A DNA stretch of 64,000 nucleotides from Acinetobacter qingfengensis (GTDB lineage Bacteria > Pseudomonadota > Gammaproteobacteria > Pseudomonadales > Moraxellaceae). A program made the translations under genes and the position numbers. Positions 54,052 through 63,456 of the stretch are shown piece by piece. Positions within the stretch are counted from its first letter, which is position 1. Each line of letters begins with the position of its first letter. The notes under the pieces were generated by a model. That model was not told the DNA's origin and searched no databases. It worked only from the letters and a program-made list of their open reading frames with translations. The DNA is taken from the NCBI RefSeq assembly GCF_008693185.1, contig NZ_VXKN01000011.1, forward strand, positions 62,001-126,000, in the 5' to 3' direction.

Positions 54052-55422
54052 ATGATAAACAACAGGATTGAAGCACTTAATATTAATAGTCTGGTTGATG
54101 TAAAAGAGGGGCGAATTGTGCCTTCTATTTATACCGATCCACAAATATATGAATTAGAACTAGAGCGTGTATTTGGGCGAACATGGTTATTTCTCTGTCA
54201 TGAAAGCCAAATTCCCAAGTCAGGTGATTTTTTTAATACTTACATGGGTGAAGACCCAATTATTGTTACCCGCCAAAAAGATGGTTCAATCAAAGCATTG
54301 CTGAATCAATGTCGCCATCGTTCCATGCGTGTCAGCTATGCTGATTGTGGCAATACTCGCGCTTTTACTTGCCCATATCATGGTTGGTCATACGGTATTG
54401 ATGGCACGGTAAAAGACATTCCATTAGAAAATCTGGCTTATCCACATGGTGCATGTAAAGAAAAGTGGGGATTGCTCGAAGTTAATCGTGTTGAATCTTA
54501 TAAAGGCTTGATTTTTGGGTGCTGGGATGACGAAACGCCCGATTTAATCGACTATATGGGTGATATCGCATGGTATCTGGATGGTGTGCTGGATCGCCGG
54601 GAAGGGGGTTCGGAAATTGTTGGTGGTGTACAAAAATGGGTAATCGACTGTAACTGGAAGTTTGCAGCGGAACAATTTGCTTCGGATCAATATCATACAC
54701 TGGTTTCTCATGCCTCCGCAGTACAAGTCCTTGGTGGGAAACAAGGTGACAATAGCACCAATCAGCTCGGGCAGGCACAGACGGCACGTCCAATTTGGGA
54801 AACCGCGAAAGATAATATTCAGTTTGGACAAAATGGTCATGGATCTGGATTTTTCTTTACAGAAAAACCGGATGCAAACTTTTGGGTCGATGGTGAGGTC
54901 GCAAATTATTTCCGTGAAACTTATGAGGAAGCAAGGAGTCGTTTAGGGGATGTTCGTGCCTTACGTCTTGCTGGTCATAACAATATGTTTCCTACCATGT
55001 CTTGGTTAAATGGAACAGCAACACTACGGGTATGGCATCCACGTGGACCAAATAAAACCGAAGTTTGGGCGTTTTGTATTACCGATAAAGCGGCTTCCGA
55101 TGAGGTAAAGGAAGCATTTGAACGTTCTGCAACACGAGCCTTTGGCCCAGCAGGCTTTGCAGAGGCTGATGATGGCGAAAACTGGATCGAAATTCAAAAA
55201 GTGTTGCGTGGTCATAAAGCCAGACAAAATAAACTGATTGTAGAAATGGGCTTAGGTAACGAAAAATGCCGTGATGATGGTATTCCTGGAATCACCAATC
55301 ATATTTTCTCTGAAACAGCCGCTCGCGGTATGTACCGGTATTGGGCAGATCTACTCATACATGAAAAATGGACAGATGTACTTAAAGCATCAGCACAATA
55401 TGAGAAGGAGCTTATAAAATGA
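54052..55422 (+). CDS. hcaE: Phenylpropionate/cinnamate dioxygenase, alpha (large) subunit
   Basis: 456 residues. The Rieske domain has C-x-H in [13 protein letters not shown] and C-x2-H in CPYHGWSYG (about residues 87-110). The catalytic mononuclear iron histidines are H215 and H220 in DQYHTLVSH. It inserts both atoms of O2 into the ring at 2,3 with electrons from the ferredoxin, giving the cis-dihydrodiol. It is the first gene of the operon. HcaF follows with a four-base overlap. Ring-hydroxylating dioxygenases for benzene or biphenyl are related; the mhp neighbours fix the substrate class. Confidence 0.9.
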   Translation: MINNRIEALNINSLVDVKEGRIVPSIYTDPQIYELELERVFGRTWLFLCHESQIPKSGDFFNTYMGEDPIIVTRQKDGSIKALLNQCRHRSMRVSYADCGNTRAFTCPYHGWSYGIDGTVKDIPLENLAYPHGACKEKWGLLEVNRVESYKGLIFGCWDDETPDLIDYMGDIAWYLDGVLDRREGGSEIVGGVQKWVIDCNWKFAAEQFASDQYHTLVSHASAVQVLGGKQGDNSTNQLGQAQTARPIWETAKDNIQFGQNGHGSGFFFTEKPDANFWVDGEVANYFRETYEEARSRLGDVRALRLAGHNNMFPTMSWLNGTATLRVWHPRGPNKTEVWAFCITDKAASDEVKEAFERSATRAFGPAGFAEADDGENWIEIQKVLRGHKARQNKLIVEMGLGNEKCRDDGIPGITNHIFSETAARGMYRYWADLLIHEKWTDVLKASAQYEKELIK

Positions 55423-55976
55423 ATCAACTTCTGAATAGACCAACAGTACAAAAGCCGTGGCAGCAGATCAGCATGGAGCTGTATCACGACATTAGTCAGT
55501 TTATGTATGCCGAAGCGCAGTTACTTGATGACTGGGAGTTTCGTGCATGGCTGGACATTCTGGCAGAAGACATGCTGTACCGTCTAAAAACCACGACCAA
55601 TGCACAAACACGTGATCGAAGAAAAAGTATTTCACCACCATCAACATGGATATTTAATGACTCCAAGCATGTACTTGAACGTCGAGTTGCAAAACTGGAA
55701 ACCGGAATGTCTTGGTCAGAAGAACCACCCTCTCGGACACGTCATTTAATCACCAATATTCGTGTCGAACCAACTGAAAATCCAGATGAATATTGGGTTT
55801 ATAGCAATTATTTACTGTATCGCTCGCAAAAAGAAACCGACATTATGATTTATGCCGGCAAGCGCATCGACGTGCTGCGTAAATCAGATCAAGGATTAGG
55901 GTGGTTGATTGCCAAGCGTGACATTACTCTGGATCAAGCCACGGTTACCTCACATAACATTACGGTGTTTCTATAA
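55419..55976 (+). CDS. hcaF: Phenylpropionate dioxygenase, beta (small) subunit
   Basis: 185 residues, the usual length. The small-subunit pattern is seen in [35 protein letters not shown], the [30 protein letters not shown] segment and the end [19 protein letters not shown]. It has a structural role in the alpha3-beta3 oxygenase. Its ATG overlaps the hcaE stop, and the ferredoxin gene starts at its stop codon, so the three are tightly coupled. Confidence 0.9.
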   Translation: MNQLLNRPTVQKPWQQISMELYHDISQFMYAEAQLLDDWEFRAWLDILAEDMLYRLKTTTNAQTRDRRKSISPPSTWIFNDSKHVLERRVAKLETGMSWSEEPPSRTRHLITNIRVEPTENPDEYWVYSNYLLYRSQKETDIMIYAGKRIDVLRKSDQGLGWLIAKRDITLDQATVTSHNITVFL

Positions 55977-56308
55977 TGAATACAGCAGTCATGAATAAAA
56001 TATTTGTGTGTCAAATTGACGAGTTAGATGAAGGTGAAGCACTGAAAATTGATTGTGATATTGATGGCATCAAGGCAATCGCAGTGTTTAATTTTAATGG
56101 TGCATTTTTTGCCATGAATGACAAATGTAGTCATGGCAATGCTTCAATGTCTGAAGGCTATCTGGAAGAAGATGGTACGGTGGAATGTCCATTACATGCA
56201 TCACGATTTTGTTTGAAAACAGGCATACCACAATGTGTCCCTGCCACAGAAGCCATTCAAACCTTTCCGGTCATCATTGAAGATGACGCATTATATGTTG
56301 AGATTTAA
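55976..56308 (+). CDS. hcaC: Rieske-type ferredoxin of the dioxygenase
   Basis: 110 residues. The [2Fe-2S] ligands are C-x-H in DKCSHGNASMSEGYL and C-x2-H in VECPLHASRFCLKTG, closely like HcaC of E. coli. It carries electrons from HcaD to the oxygenase. ATG 55976 overlaps the hcaF stop; ATG 55991 (MNKIFVCQIDEL) gives the N-terminus more usual in the family, and neither has a strong ribosome site. HcaB starts 12 bp after it. Confidence 0.9.
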   Translation: MNTAVMNKIFVCQIDELDEGEALKIDCDIDGIKAIAVFNFNGAFFAMNDKCSHGNASMSEGYLEEDGTVECPLHASRFCLKTGIPQCVPATEAIQTFPVIIEDDALYVEI

Positions 56309-56319
56309 AGGACGTATTC

Positions 56320-57135
56320 ATGGGCTGGTTAAAAAATGAAGTGATATTGATCACCGGTGGTGGATCAGGTTTGGGATTGGCTTTGGTGGAACGTTTTATT
56401 GATGAAGGTGCCAGGATTGCTGTATTACAACGCTCAGTAGCTAAAGTCGCCGCACTCAAACAGCGTTATGCTGATGACATTGTTGTGATCGAAGGTGATG
56501 TTGCTAAATATCAGGATAATCTCAGGGCGGTGCAGGCAACGGTTGAGCGCTTTGGTAAACTGGATTGTTTTATTGGTAATGCCGGTATTTGGGATCATTA
56601 CGCTGATATCGTCAATATGACAGGTGAGCAACTTGATCAGGCCTTTGATGAAATTATGGGAATTAATAGCAAAGCATTGATTTTAGGTGCAAAAGCAGCC
56701 CTAAATGAATTGTTAAAGTCTGAAGGTTCAATCATTTTCACTTTATCTAATTCAGCACTTTACCCGGCTGGTGGTGGTCCTGTTTATACTGCTTCCAAAC
56801 ATGCTGGTGTTGGCATTATGAAAGAACTTGCCTATGAACTTGCGCCCAAAATACGAGTCAATGCAGTTGCACCATCGGGAATGAACGTCAACATTAAAGG
56901 TGCAGCATCTTTGGGTCAGGAGAATATCGGTCTACTTGATGCACGTGATCCTGAGAAGATCGCCCGAGGAATGCCACTTGATTTTCTCCCGGAAGCCGAA
57001 GATATGACCGGTGCCTATGTATTGCTGGCATCTCGCCAAAATAACCGCCCCTTAACCGGGGTACTGATTAATGCAGATTGTGGTTTGGGTATTCGCGGTT
57101 TAAGACAGCCACGGGCTGAATTGCTGAACAATTAA
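56320..57135 (+). CDS. hcaB: cis-Dihydrodiol dehydrogenase
   Basis: 271 residues, a classical short-chain dehydrogenase. The cofactor motif is in ITGGGSGLGLALVERF (GGGxGxG). NAGIWD follows. The catalytic Y-x3-K is YTASKHA, with the serine in LSNSALYPAGG. It oxidises the cis-dihydrodiol of phenylpropionate to 2,3-dihydroxyphenylpropionate with NAD+, restoring aromaticity. Biphenyl/benzene dihydrodiol dehydrogenases are relatives. It is preceded by AAAGGAC and is fourth in the operon. Confidence 0.9.
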   Translation: MGWLKNEVILITGGGSGLGLALVERFIDEGARIAVLQRSVAKVAALKQRYADDIVVIEGDVAKYQDNLRAVQATVERFGKLDCFIGNAGIWDHYADIVNMTGEQLDQAFDEIMGINSKALILGAKAALNELLKSEGSIIFTLSNSALYPAGGGPVYTASKHAGVGIMKELAYELAPKIRVNAVAPSGMNVNIKGAASLGQENIGLLDARDPEKIARGMPLDFLPEAEDMTGAYVLLASRQNNRPLTGVLINADCGLGIRGLRQPRAELLNN

Positions 57136-57171
57136 AACAATTGCGGAAAGCTTTAACAGGATGGATCGACT

Positions 57172-58146
57172 ATGGCAGTAAAATTGATATGTGCTTCACA
57201 TAGCCCTTTAATGGAATTTGCAACACCACAAGATCAGGCACAAGAACAAAATGTTCGTGATACGTTTAAAAAATTAGCAGATGAAGTGAAACAATATGAT
57301 CCGACATTAATGATTGTTTATGGACCGGATCACTTCAATGGTTTTTTCTATGATTTGATGCCAAGTTTTTGTGTCGGTATCCGTGCTTCCGCTGCCGGTG
57401 ACTGGAATTATGGTCCCGGTCAACTCCATGTTCCGGAACAGCGCAGTAAAGAGATGATCCGTCATGTTCTGGATGAAGGTGTTGATGTTGCGTATTCTTA
57501 CCGCATGCAGGCCGATCATGGTATCACACAACCTTTACATTTTTTATGTGACGGTCAGCTTGATCGTTATGCCACTATTCCTATATTTATTAATGCGGCT
57601 GCCGTGCCACTGCCTACCGTAGATCGAACCGTAAAGTTAGGTCAGGCAATCGCTGAATTTTTAAAAACTTTAGATTTGCAAAAAGAGCGTGTGCTTATTT
57701 TAGGTACTGGTGGTTTGTCTCATGATCCGCCAACACCACAGATAGGTTCTGTGCCACCCGAAACGGAAGAATTTTTAATTGCAGGTCGTAATCCTAGTCC
57801 AGAAGCAAGAAATATTCGCCAGTCCAAAGTGATTGCGGTGGGCGAGAAACTTGCAGCAGGGGATAAATCGGTTGCTGTACCACTGAATGCAGCATGGGAT
57901 TTGCAGATTTTGGATCTATTTAAAAATGCCGATTTTGATGCCTTAATTGCCATGACAGAAGAAGATATTCGTCAACATGGCGGTCGAGGTGGGCAGGAAA
58001 TTCGTTGCTGGATTGCAGCTTTGGCCACCATGCATGCATTGGGTGAATATGATATGCAAGTGCATTGCTATGAAGAAATTGATGAATGGATTGCTGGATT
58101 TAGTATTGTTTCTGCTGAATTTAAAAATCAAGGAAGCTATCTATGA
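57172..58146 (+). CDS. mhpB: 2,3-Dihydroxyphenylpropionate 1,2-dioxygenase (extradiol, LigB-type)
   Basis: 324 residues. The start VKLICASHSPLMEF with its HSP motif, the segment VYGPDHFNGFFYDLMPSFCVG, and TGGLSHDPPTP carry the iron-binding histidines of class III extradiol dioxygenases. It opens the ring next to the hydroxyls to give 2-hydroxy-6-ketonona-2,4-dienedioate, the substrate of MhpC. It lies between hcaB and hcaD and overlaps the start of hcaD by four bases. Confidence 0.92.
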   Translation: MAVKLICASHSPLMEFATPQDQAQEQNVRDTFKKLADEVKQYDPTLMIVYGPDHFNGFFYDLMPSFCVGIRASAAGDWNYGPGQLHVPEQRSKEMIRHVLDEGVDVAYSYRMQADHGITQPLHFLCDGQLDRYATIPIFINAAAVPLPTVDRTVKLGQAIAEFLKTLDLQKERVLILGTGGLSHDPPTPQIGSVPPETEEFLIAGRNPSPEARNIRQSKVIAVGEKLAAGDKSVAVPLNAAWDLQILDLFKNADFDALIAMTEEDIRQHGGRGGQEIRCWIAALATMHALGEYDMQVHCYEEIDEWIAGFSIVSAEFKNQGSYL

Positions 58147-59336
58147 CCATAAATACCATTGTCATTATTGGTGCTGGTCAAGCAGGTGCCAATGCAATTC
58201 TGCAACTTCGACAACATCAATATCAGGGAAAGATTATTTTAATTGGCGATGAAAAATATTTGCCTTATGAAAGACCACCTTTATCTAAAGATGTCATCTT
58301 AAATCCTGATTCAACCAAAGTCGAAATACTGTCTGAACAAAAACTTCAGGAATTGAAAGTAGACGTGATTTTAAATCATGCAGTACAGAAAATTCATCGG
58401 ATGGAACATTGGGTTGAGTTGAGTGGTGGCGAAAAAATTCACTACGACAAATTATTAATTGCTACTGGTGCAGCACCAAGACGATTACCCATATTGGATG
58501 CTTTAGCCAAACATGTTTATACCTTGCGTAATCTGGATGATGCTCAGGCATTGATTTCCGTTCTGCAACCGGATCAACGGCTGATTTTGGTCGGTGGTGG
58601 TGTGATTGGTTTGGAACTGGCATCTTCTGCACGAGCAAAACAGGCAGAGGTGGTATTACTTGAAGTGGGATCGACCTTGATGGGACGTTCTGCACCTCGC
58701 CTGTTAAGTGATTTTCTGTTGACTCAACATCGTCAAGCCGGAGTAGATATTCGTCTGGACACCCAAATAACAGCAGCAAAACTTGAAAATGATCACATCA
58801 TACTGGACTTAAATCATGGTGAGCAGCTTCAGGCAAATGCTGTGATTTATGGTATTGGCGTGATTCCAAATGCACAGCTTGCCATAGATGCAGGTTTAGA
58901 TGTTGATTTTGCCATTCAGGTCAATGAGAACTGTCAAACGTCTGATCCTGATATTTATGCAGCAGGTGATGTAGCGACACAGCTAGGTGAAGATGGTCAT
59001 TATCATCGGGTAGAAACCTGGGAAAATGCCAACCTACAGGCTGCAATATTTGCCCGCCATGTCATGAATATTGAACATCCAAAAGCCAGTCCGGCTTGGT
59101 TTTGGACGGATCAACTCGGTTTTAATATTCAATTTGCCGGAGATCTGCATGTCAGTGATTGGCATATTCGTAAAATTAAAGATAGCAAAACAACATTGCC
59201 ATCATTTATTGCCTATGGCTTGAAAGATGAAATTATTGTCGCTGCCATCACTGTCAATGCTGCTAAAAAAATGCGTGCCCTTAAAAAGATGATTAGCAGC
59301 CAGACGAGTTTTGCAAGTATCACCGAAATCGCCTAA
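58143..59336 (+). CDS. hcaD: Ferredoxin reductase of the dioxygenase
   Basis: 397 residues. FAD is bound by VIIGAGQAGANAILQL and the YAAGDVATQ segment, and NADH by RLILVGGGVIGLELASSA. The YLPYERPPLSKD motif is the signature of oxygenase-coupled reductases. It passes electrons from NADH to the Rieske ferredoxin. In E. coli hcaD follows hcaB; here mhpB is inserted between them. It overlaps the mhpB stop. Confidence 0.9.
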   Translation: MTINTIVIIGAGQAGANAILQLRQHQYQGKIILIGDEKYLPYERPPLSKDVILNPDSTKVEILSEQKLQELKVDVILNHAVQKIHRMEHWVELSGGEKIHYDKLLIATGAAPRRLPILDALAKHVYTLRNLDDAQALISVLQPDQRLILVGGGVIGLELASSARAKQAEVVLLEVGSTLMGRSAPRLLSDFLLTQHRQAGVDIRLDTQITAAKLENDHIILDLNHGEQLQANAVIYGIGVIPNAQLAIDAGLDVDFAIQVNENCQTSDPDIYAAGDVATQLGEDGHYHRVETWENANLQAAIFARHVMNIEHPKASPAWFWTDQLGFNIQFAGDLHVSDWHIRKIKDSKTTLPSFIAYGLKDEIIVAAITVNAAKKMRALKKMISSQTSFASITEIA

Positions 59337-59360
59337 ATGGTATTTTCCAAGGAATATCTG

Positions 59361-60155
59361 ATGAATATTGAAAATTTAATGACATCAATTGCAAAGTCTT
59401 TGGCTAATGCAGAGAAAAATACCAAAGCAATTGCTCCGATTCGTAATGAATTACCTGAAAAACATGCAAATGTTGATACTGCCTATGCGATTCAGCAGAT
59501 CAATACCCAACAGGCTCTGGCGCAGGGTCGCCGTTTGGTTGGACGTAAAATTGGTTTAACTTCTAAAGTGGTACAGACACAATTGGGGGTGGATCAACCG
59601 GATTTTGGTATGTTATTTGCCGATATGGCCTATGGTGATGGTGAAATCATTCCTTTGCAGCGTTTTATTCAGGCAAAAGTTGAAGCAGAAATTGCTTTAG
59701 TCTTGCAGCATGATTTAAGCAAAGCCAAACACAATTATACCGATATTATTTCTGCCACAGCCTATGCTTTGCCTGCCATTGAGGTTGTTGATAGCCGTAT
59801 TGAAAACTGGAAAATCAGTTTGCTTGATACCGTAGCAGATAATGCCTCATCTGCTGCATTTGTCTTAGGTTCACGTCCTGTCAAATTACAAGATATTGAT
59901 CTGGTCAATTGCCAAATGCGCATGACACGTCACGGAGAAATTGTTTCACAAGGGCAGGGTAAGGCATGTCTGGCCAATCCTTTAAATGCAGCAGTTTGGC
60001 TTGCTGATGAAATGGTTCGTCGAGGTCGCCCATTACTGGCAGGTGATATTGTGCTGACCGGTGCGTTGGGGCCAATGGTTGTGGTGCAGTCAGGTGATGA
60101 ATTCAAAGTGGAAATTGATGGTTTTGGTGCAGTGACTGCAACTTTTAGTGAATAG
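59361..60155 (+). CDS. mhpD: 2-Hydroxypentadienoate hydratase
   Basis: 264 residues from ATG 59361, with AAGGA eight bases before; an ATG at 59337 lies directly after the hcaD stop and has no site. The family pattern GRRLVGRKIGLTSKVVQTQLGVDQPDFG, VEAEIALVL, and NPLNAAVWLADEMVRRG-x-LLAGDIVLTGALGP is that of the MhpD/XylJ/BphE hydratases. It adds water to 2-hydroxypentadienoate to give 4-hydroxy-2-oxovalerate. The gene for the next enzymes, MhpF and MhpE, follows. Confidence 0.92.
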   Translation: MNIENLMTSIAKSLANAEKNTKAIAPIRNELPEKHANVDTAYAIQQINTQQALAQGRRLVGRKIGLTSKVVQTQLGVDQPDFGMLFADMAYGDGEIIPLQRFIQAKVEAEIALVLQHDLSKAKHNYTDIISATAYALPAIEVVDSRIENWKISLLDTVADNASSAAFVLGSRPVKLQDIDLVNCQMRMTRHGEIVSQGQGKACLANPLNAAVWLADEMVRRGRPLLAGDIVLTGALGPMVVVQSGDEFKVEIDGFGAVTATFSE

Positions 60156-60167
60156 GATAAAGACATC

Positions 60168-61109
60168 ATGGAAAGAATTAAAACGGCAATTATTGGCTCA
60201 GGTAATATTGGTACTGACCTGATGATTAAAATCATGCGCAACTCAAAATATTTGCAAATGAGTGCAATGGTGGGGGTTGATCCCAACTCGGATGGACTGG
60301 CTCGCGCTGCCCGATTTGGTTTTGAAACCACAGCAGAAAGTGTGGAAGGGCTATTAAAATTACCTTCTTTTAAAGACATTAAAATTGTTTTTGATGCGAC
60401 GTCCGCAAGTGCACATGCGCACCATAATGAAGTGTTACAGCAATATGGTATTCAAGTCATTGATTTAACCCCTGCGGCAATCGGGCCTTATGTTGTGCCT
60501 GTAGTCAATCTTGATCAGAACATGAATGCAAATAACATTAATATGGTGACCTGTGGTGGGCAGGCAACCATTCCAATGGTATATGCCGTGTCGCAAGTGG
60601 CAAAAGTTCATTATGCGGAAATTATTGCATCTATTGCGAGTAAATCTGCTGGCCCGGGAACCCGTGCCAATATTGACGAATTTACCGAAACAACCTCCAA
60701 AGCCATCGTTAATGTAGGTGGTGCCAAGACAGGTAAAGCCATTATTGTGCTTAACCCTGCTGAACCGCCGTTGATTATGCGTGACACAGTATATTGCTTT
60801 ACTGATCTTGATGCAGATCAGCAGAAAATTCGTGATGCGATTGCAGAGATGGCAAAAGCGGTCAGTGCTTATGTTCCGGGTTATTGTTTAAAGCAGGATG
60901 TACAATTTGATCATTATGATGCAGATCACCCTTTAAATATTCCGGGACTGGGTCAAGTTTCCGGTTTAAAAATCTCTATCTTTCTGGAAGTTGAAGGTGC
61001 AGCACATTATTTGCCTGCTTATGCCGGTAATCTGGATATTATGACCAGTGCTGCATTAGCTGCTGCCGAACGATTTGCAGCAACCCATTTATCTCGTAAA
61101 AGTGCCTAA
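60168..61109 (+). CDS. mhpF: Acetaldehyde dehydrogenase (acylating)
   Basis: 313 residues. The NAD-binding start is [20 protein letters not shown] and the catalytic cysteine is in [18 protein letters not shown]. It converts acetaldehyde and CoA to acetyl-CoA, using acetaldehyde passed by MhpE through a protein channel; the two form a complex. It is followed 10 bp later by mhpE, as in E. coli and other meta pathways. Confidence 0.93.
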   Translation: MERIKTAIIGSGNIGTDLMIKIMRNSKYLQMSAMVGVDPNSDGLARAARFGFETTAESVEGLLKLPSFKDIKIVFDATSASAHAHHNEVLQQYGIQVIDLTPAAIGPYVVPVVNLDQNMNANNINMVTCGGQATIPMVYAVSQVAKVHYAEIIASIASKSAGPGTRANIDEFTETTSKAIVNVGGAKTGKAIIVLNPAEPPLIMRDTVYCFTDLDADQQKIRDAIAEMAKAVSAYVPGYCLKQDVQFDHYDADHPLNIPGLGQVSGLKISIFLEVEGAAHYLPAYAGNLDIMTSAALAAAERFAATHLSRKSA

Positions 61110-61119
61110 GGATAATAAA

Positions 61120-62160
61120 ATGATTGATAAACAAAGAAAAATTTACGTTTCAGACGTCACCTTACGAGATGGTATGCATGCGATTCGGCATCAGTATTCT
61201 ATGGATCAGGTACGTCAGATTGCTCGTGCTTTGGATCAGGCAGGTGTTGACAGTATTGAAGTTGCACATGGTGATGGTTTACAGGGTTCAAGCTTTAACT
61301 ATGGTTTTGCTAAACATACTGATCTAGAGTGGATTGAAGCTGTGGCAAATGAGGTAAAACATGCCAAAGTTGCCACGTTATTACTGCCCGGTATTGGCAC
61401 AGTTCATGATCTAAAAGCTGCTTATCATGCAGGTGCAAGTGTCGTGCGTGTGGCAACGCATTGCACCGAAGCCGATGTATCACGTCAGCATATTGAATAT
61501 GCACGTGAATTAGGCATGGATACTGTTGGCTTTTTAATGATGAGCCACATGAATACACCACAAGGCTTGGCTGAACAAGCTCACTTGATGGAAAGTTACG
61601 GTGCGCAATGTATTTATGTTGTAGATTCAGGCGGTGCAATGAATATGTACGACATTGCTGAACGTTTTAAGGCAATCAAAGATATCTTAAAACCTGAAAC
61701 AGAAACAGGAATGCATGCACATCATAATTTAAGTTTGGGTGTGGCTAATAGTCTGGTTGCACTTGAACATGGCTGTAATCGTATTGATGCAAGTTTGACA
61801 GGCATAGGTGCCGGAGCGGGTAATGCACCACTGGAAGTGTTTATTGCTGCGGCAGAACGTATGGGCTTGAATCATGGATGTGATGTCAAAACCTTAATTG
61901 ATGCTGCCGAAGATATTGTACGCCCGCTACAGGAACGTCCAGTTCGTGTAGACAGGGAAACGCTCGCACTAGGTTATGCTGGCGTATATTCAAGTTTTCT
62001 TCGCCATGCAGAAATTGCGGCCGACAAGTATGGTTTGTCTGCATTTGATATTTTGGTTGAATTGGGTAAACGCCGTATGGTGGGTGGGCAGGAAGATATG
62101 ATCGTGGATGTTGCATTGAATTTATTAAATCAAAAGAAAATGCTCAGTCTATCTTCATAA
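61120..62160 (+). CDS. mhpE: 4-Hydroxy-2-oxovalerate aldolase
   Basis: 346 residues from ATG 61120, with AAGGAT upstream; the TTG at 61075 lies inside mhpF and is not likely. The HMG-CoA lyase-like TIM barrel has [19 protein letters not shown] (metal and substrate residues), [20 protein letters not shown] and [12 protein letters not shown]. It splits 4-hydroxy-2-oxovalerate into pyruvate and acetaldehyde. It is the last gene of the operon, followed by a hairpin. Confidence 0.93.
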   Translation: MIDKQRKIYVSDVTLRDGMHAIRHQYSMDQVRQIARALDQAGVDSIEVAHGDGLQGSSFNYGFAKHTDLEWIEAVANEVKHAKVATLLLPGIGTVHDLKAAYHAGASVVRVATHCTEADVSRQHIEYARELGMDTVGFLMMSHMNTPQGLAEQAHLMESYGAQCIYVVDSGGAMNMYDIAERFKAIKDILKPETETGMHAHHNLSLGVANSLVALEHGCNRIDASLTGIGAGAGNAPLEVFIAAAERMGLNHGCDVKTLIDAAEDIVRPLQERPVRVDRETLALGYAGVYSSFLRHAEIAADKYGLSAFDILVELGKRRMVGGQEDMIVDVALNLLNQKKMLSLSS

Positions 62161-62188
62161 GAAACTTTACTTTTACGATCAACAAGGT

Positions 62189-62211
62189 TGAGCTAAGAAA
62201 AACTTAGCTCA
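62189..62211 (+). terminator. Terminator-like hairpin after the hca-mhp operon
   Basis: TGAGCTAAG and CTTAGCTCA form a perfect 9-bp stem with a 5-base loop (AAAAA), 29 bases after the mhpE stop. The tail is only mildly T-rich. Confidence 0.6.
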
Positions 62212-62264
62212 GATTTGAATTACATACTCTAGAATAGACAGTAATTTAATATAAATTTTATTAT

Positions 62265-62969
62265 TCAATGTGAGACAGGAGTAACATTAGCAATCCAGTC
62301 ACGTAATAATAGATTCGCTTGATTTTGTAGTGCGGACCCATATAACAGATTCTCCTGGCGTAAATTTAAAATATCAACCTGTACATACTGCAATTCAGCA
62401 CTATGGCCAATCAGCCAACGCTCAAAATGCAAAGGATCAACTTCCACATGAAATTGAAGTGCTAAAATATTTAAGCCGACTGAAAATGCCTGATTAGGAT
62501 AATAAATTGATCCAGCTAAGTGTTTTACAGAATCAGGTAAATCAAAAGTATCACCATGCCAGTGTAATACATGTATATTTTCTAAATATTTTAAAGGAGA
62601 AGCAAAACCTTGATCCGTTAGAATTAAACGGCTCCAACCAATTTCTTTGATATGCCCCTGATATACTCTGGCACCCAAAGCTATTGCGATCAATTGTGCA
62701 CCTAAACAGATTCCTAAAGTGGGATAATTTTTTTTGAGGCGTTGTTCTAAATTATTAATTAAATCAGATAAATATGGATAATTTTTTGTTTCATATACAC
62801 CAATTGGACCACCTAATAAAATAACAGGATATTTGGAGTTAAGTGCTTCATTAACTGAATCTACTCCCAGTTGTAAGTATTTAATCTGATAATTGAGTTG
62901 TCCTAAGGTCTGGGCAAAACTACCCAAATCTTCAAATGCCAAACATTGAATTGCATAAATTATTTTCAT
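62265..62969 (-). CDS. Class I glutamine amidotransferase-like protein
   Basis: 234 residues. The nucleophile elbow is TLGICLGAQLIAIALGARVY (cysteine in GICLGAQ). The GGPIGVYE oxyanion-type segment and LQFHVEVDPLHFERWL with the catalytic histidine and acid complete the triad. Stand-alone proteins of this type (GuaA N-domain-like) are often annotated as GMP synthase-like amidotransferases, and some act as gamma-glutamyl hydrolases. It is convergent with the hca-mhp operon and has no clear link to it. The substrate is unknown. Confidence 0.85.
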   Translation of the reverse strand: MKIIYAIQCLAFEDLGSFAQTLGQLNYQIKYLQLGVDSVNEALNSKYPVILLGGPIGVYETKNYPYLSDLINNLEQRLKKNYPTLGICLGAQLIAIALGARVYQGHIKEIGWSRLILTDQGFASPLKYLENIHVLHWHGDTFDLPDSVKHLAGSIYYPNQAFSVGLNILALQFHVEVDPLHFERWLIGHSAELQYVQVDILNLRQENLLYGSALQNQANLLLRDWIANVTPVSH

Positions 62970-63456
62970 ACGGATGATTCCTGATGAGTGCTAAAAATAT
63001 TTTAATAAAAAATAATTTTTGATCCAGTCTTGATGATAAAAAACTGTAATTAAAAAATATGTAATATTTAATAATAATTAAACTTTTCAATACATTACTA
63101 TAAAAATCACATTTTATATTTACCCTTTCTATCCGATAAATCATAAGCCTTATAATTTTTTATTTTTACAATTAACAATGATTTTAAAATTAAGAAAAAG
63201 GATATTAAACATATAAAAATGTTAATTTTTTATTTTTCAGTATATTAATTTTAAGATAAATTAATCTGTATTTTTTATTAAACTTAGTGTTAGCTTAATT
63301 TTGGTAAAATGTATTAAATTCAATTTTTTAAACAAATAATTTCAGAAAAAATTTATTTTTAGATATCCATATAAGTAAATAAATTTTTCTTATAAATCTT
63401 AGGTTAAAATTAATTTAAGATGACAAAATAAATAAATGAAATAGCGTGAATATATT
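62970..63456. other. AT-rich intergenic region between divergent genes
   Basis: About 490 bp, very AT-rich. It must hold the promoters for the amidotransferase and the monooxygenase gene. No clear palindrome, hairpin or coding signal was found. Confidence 0.5.
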
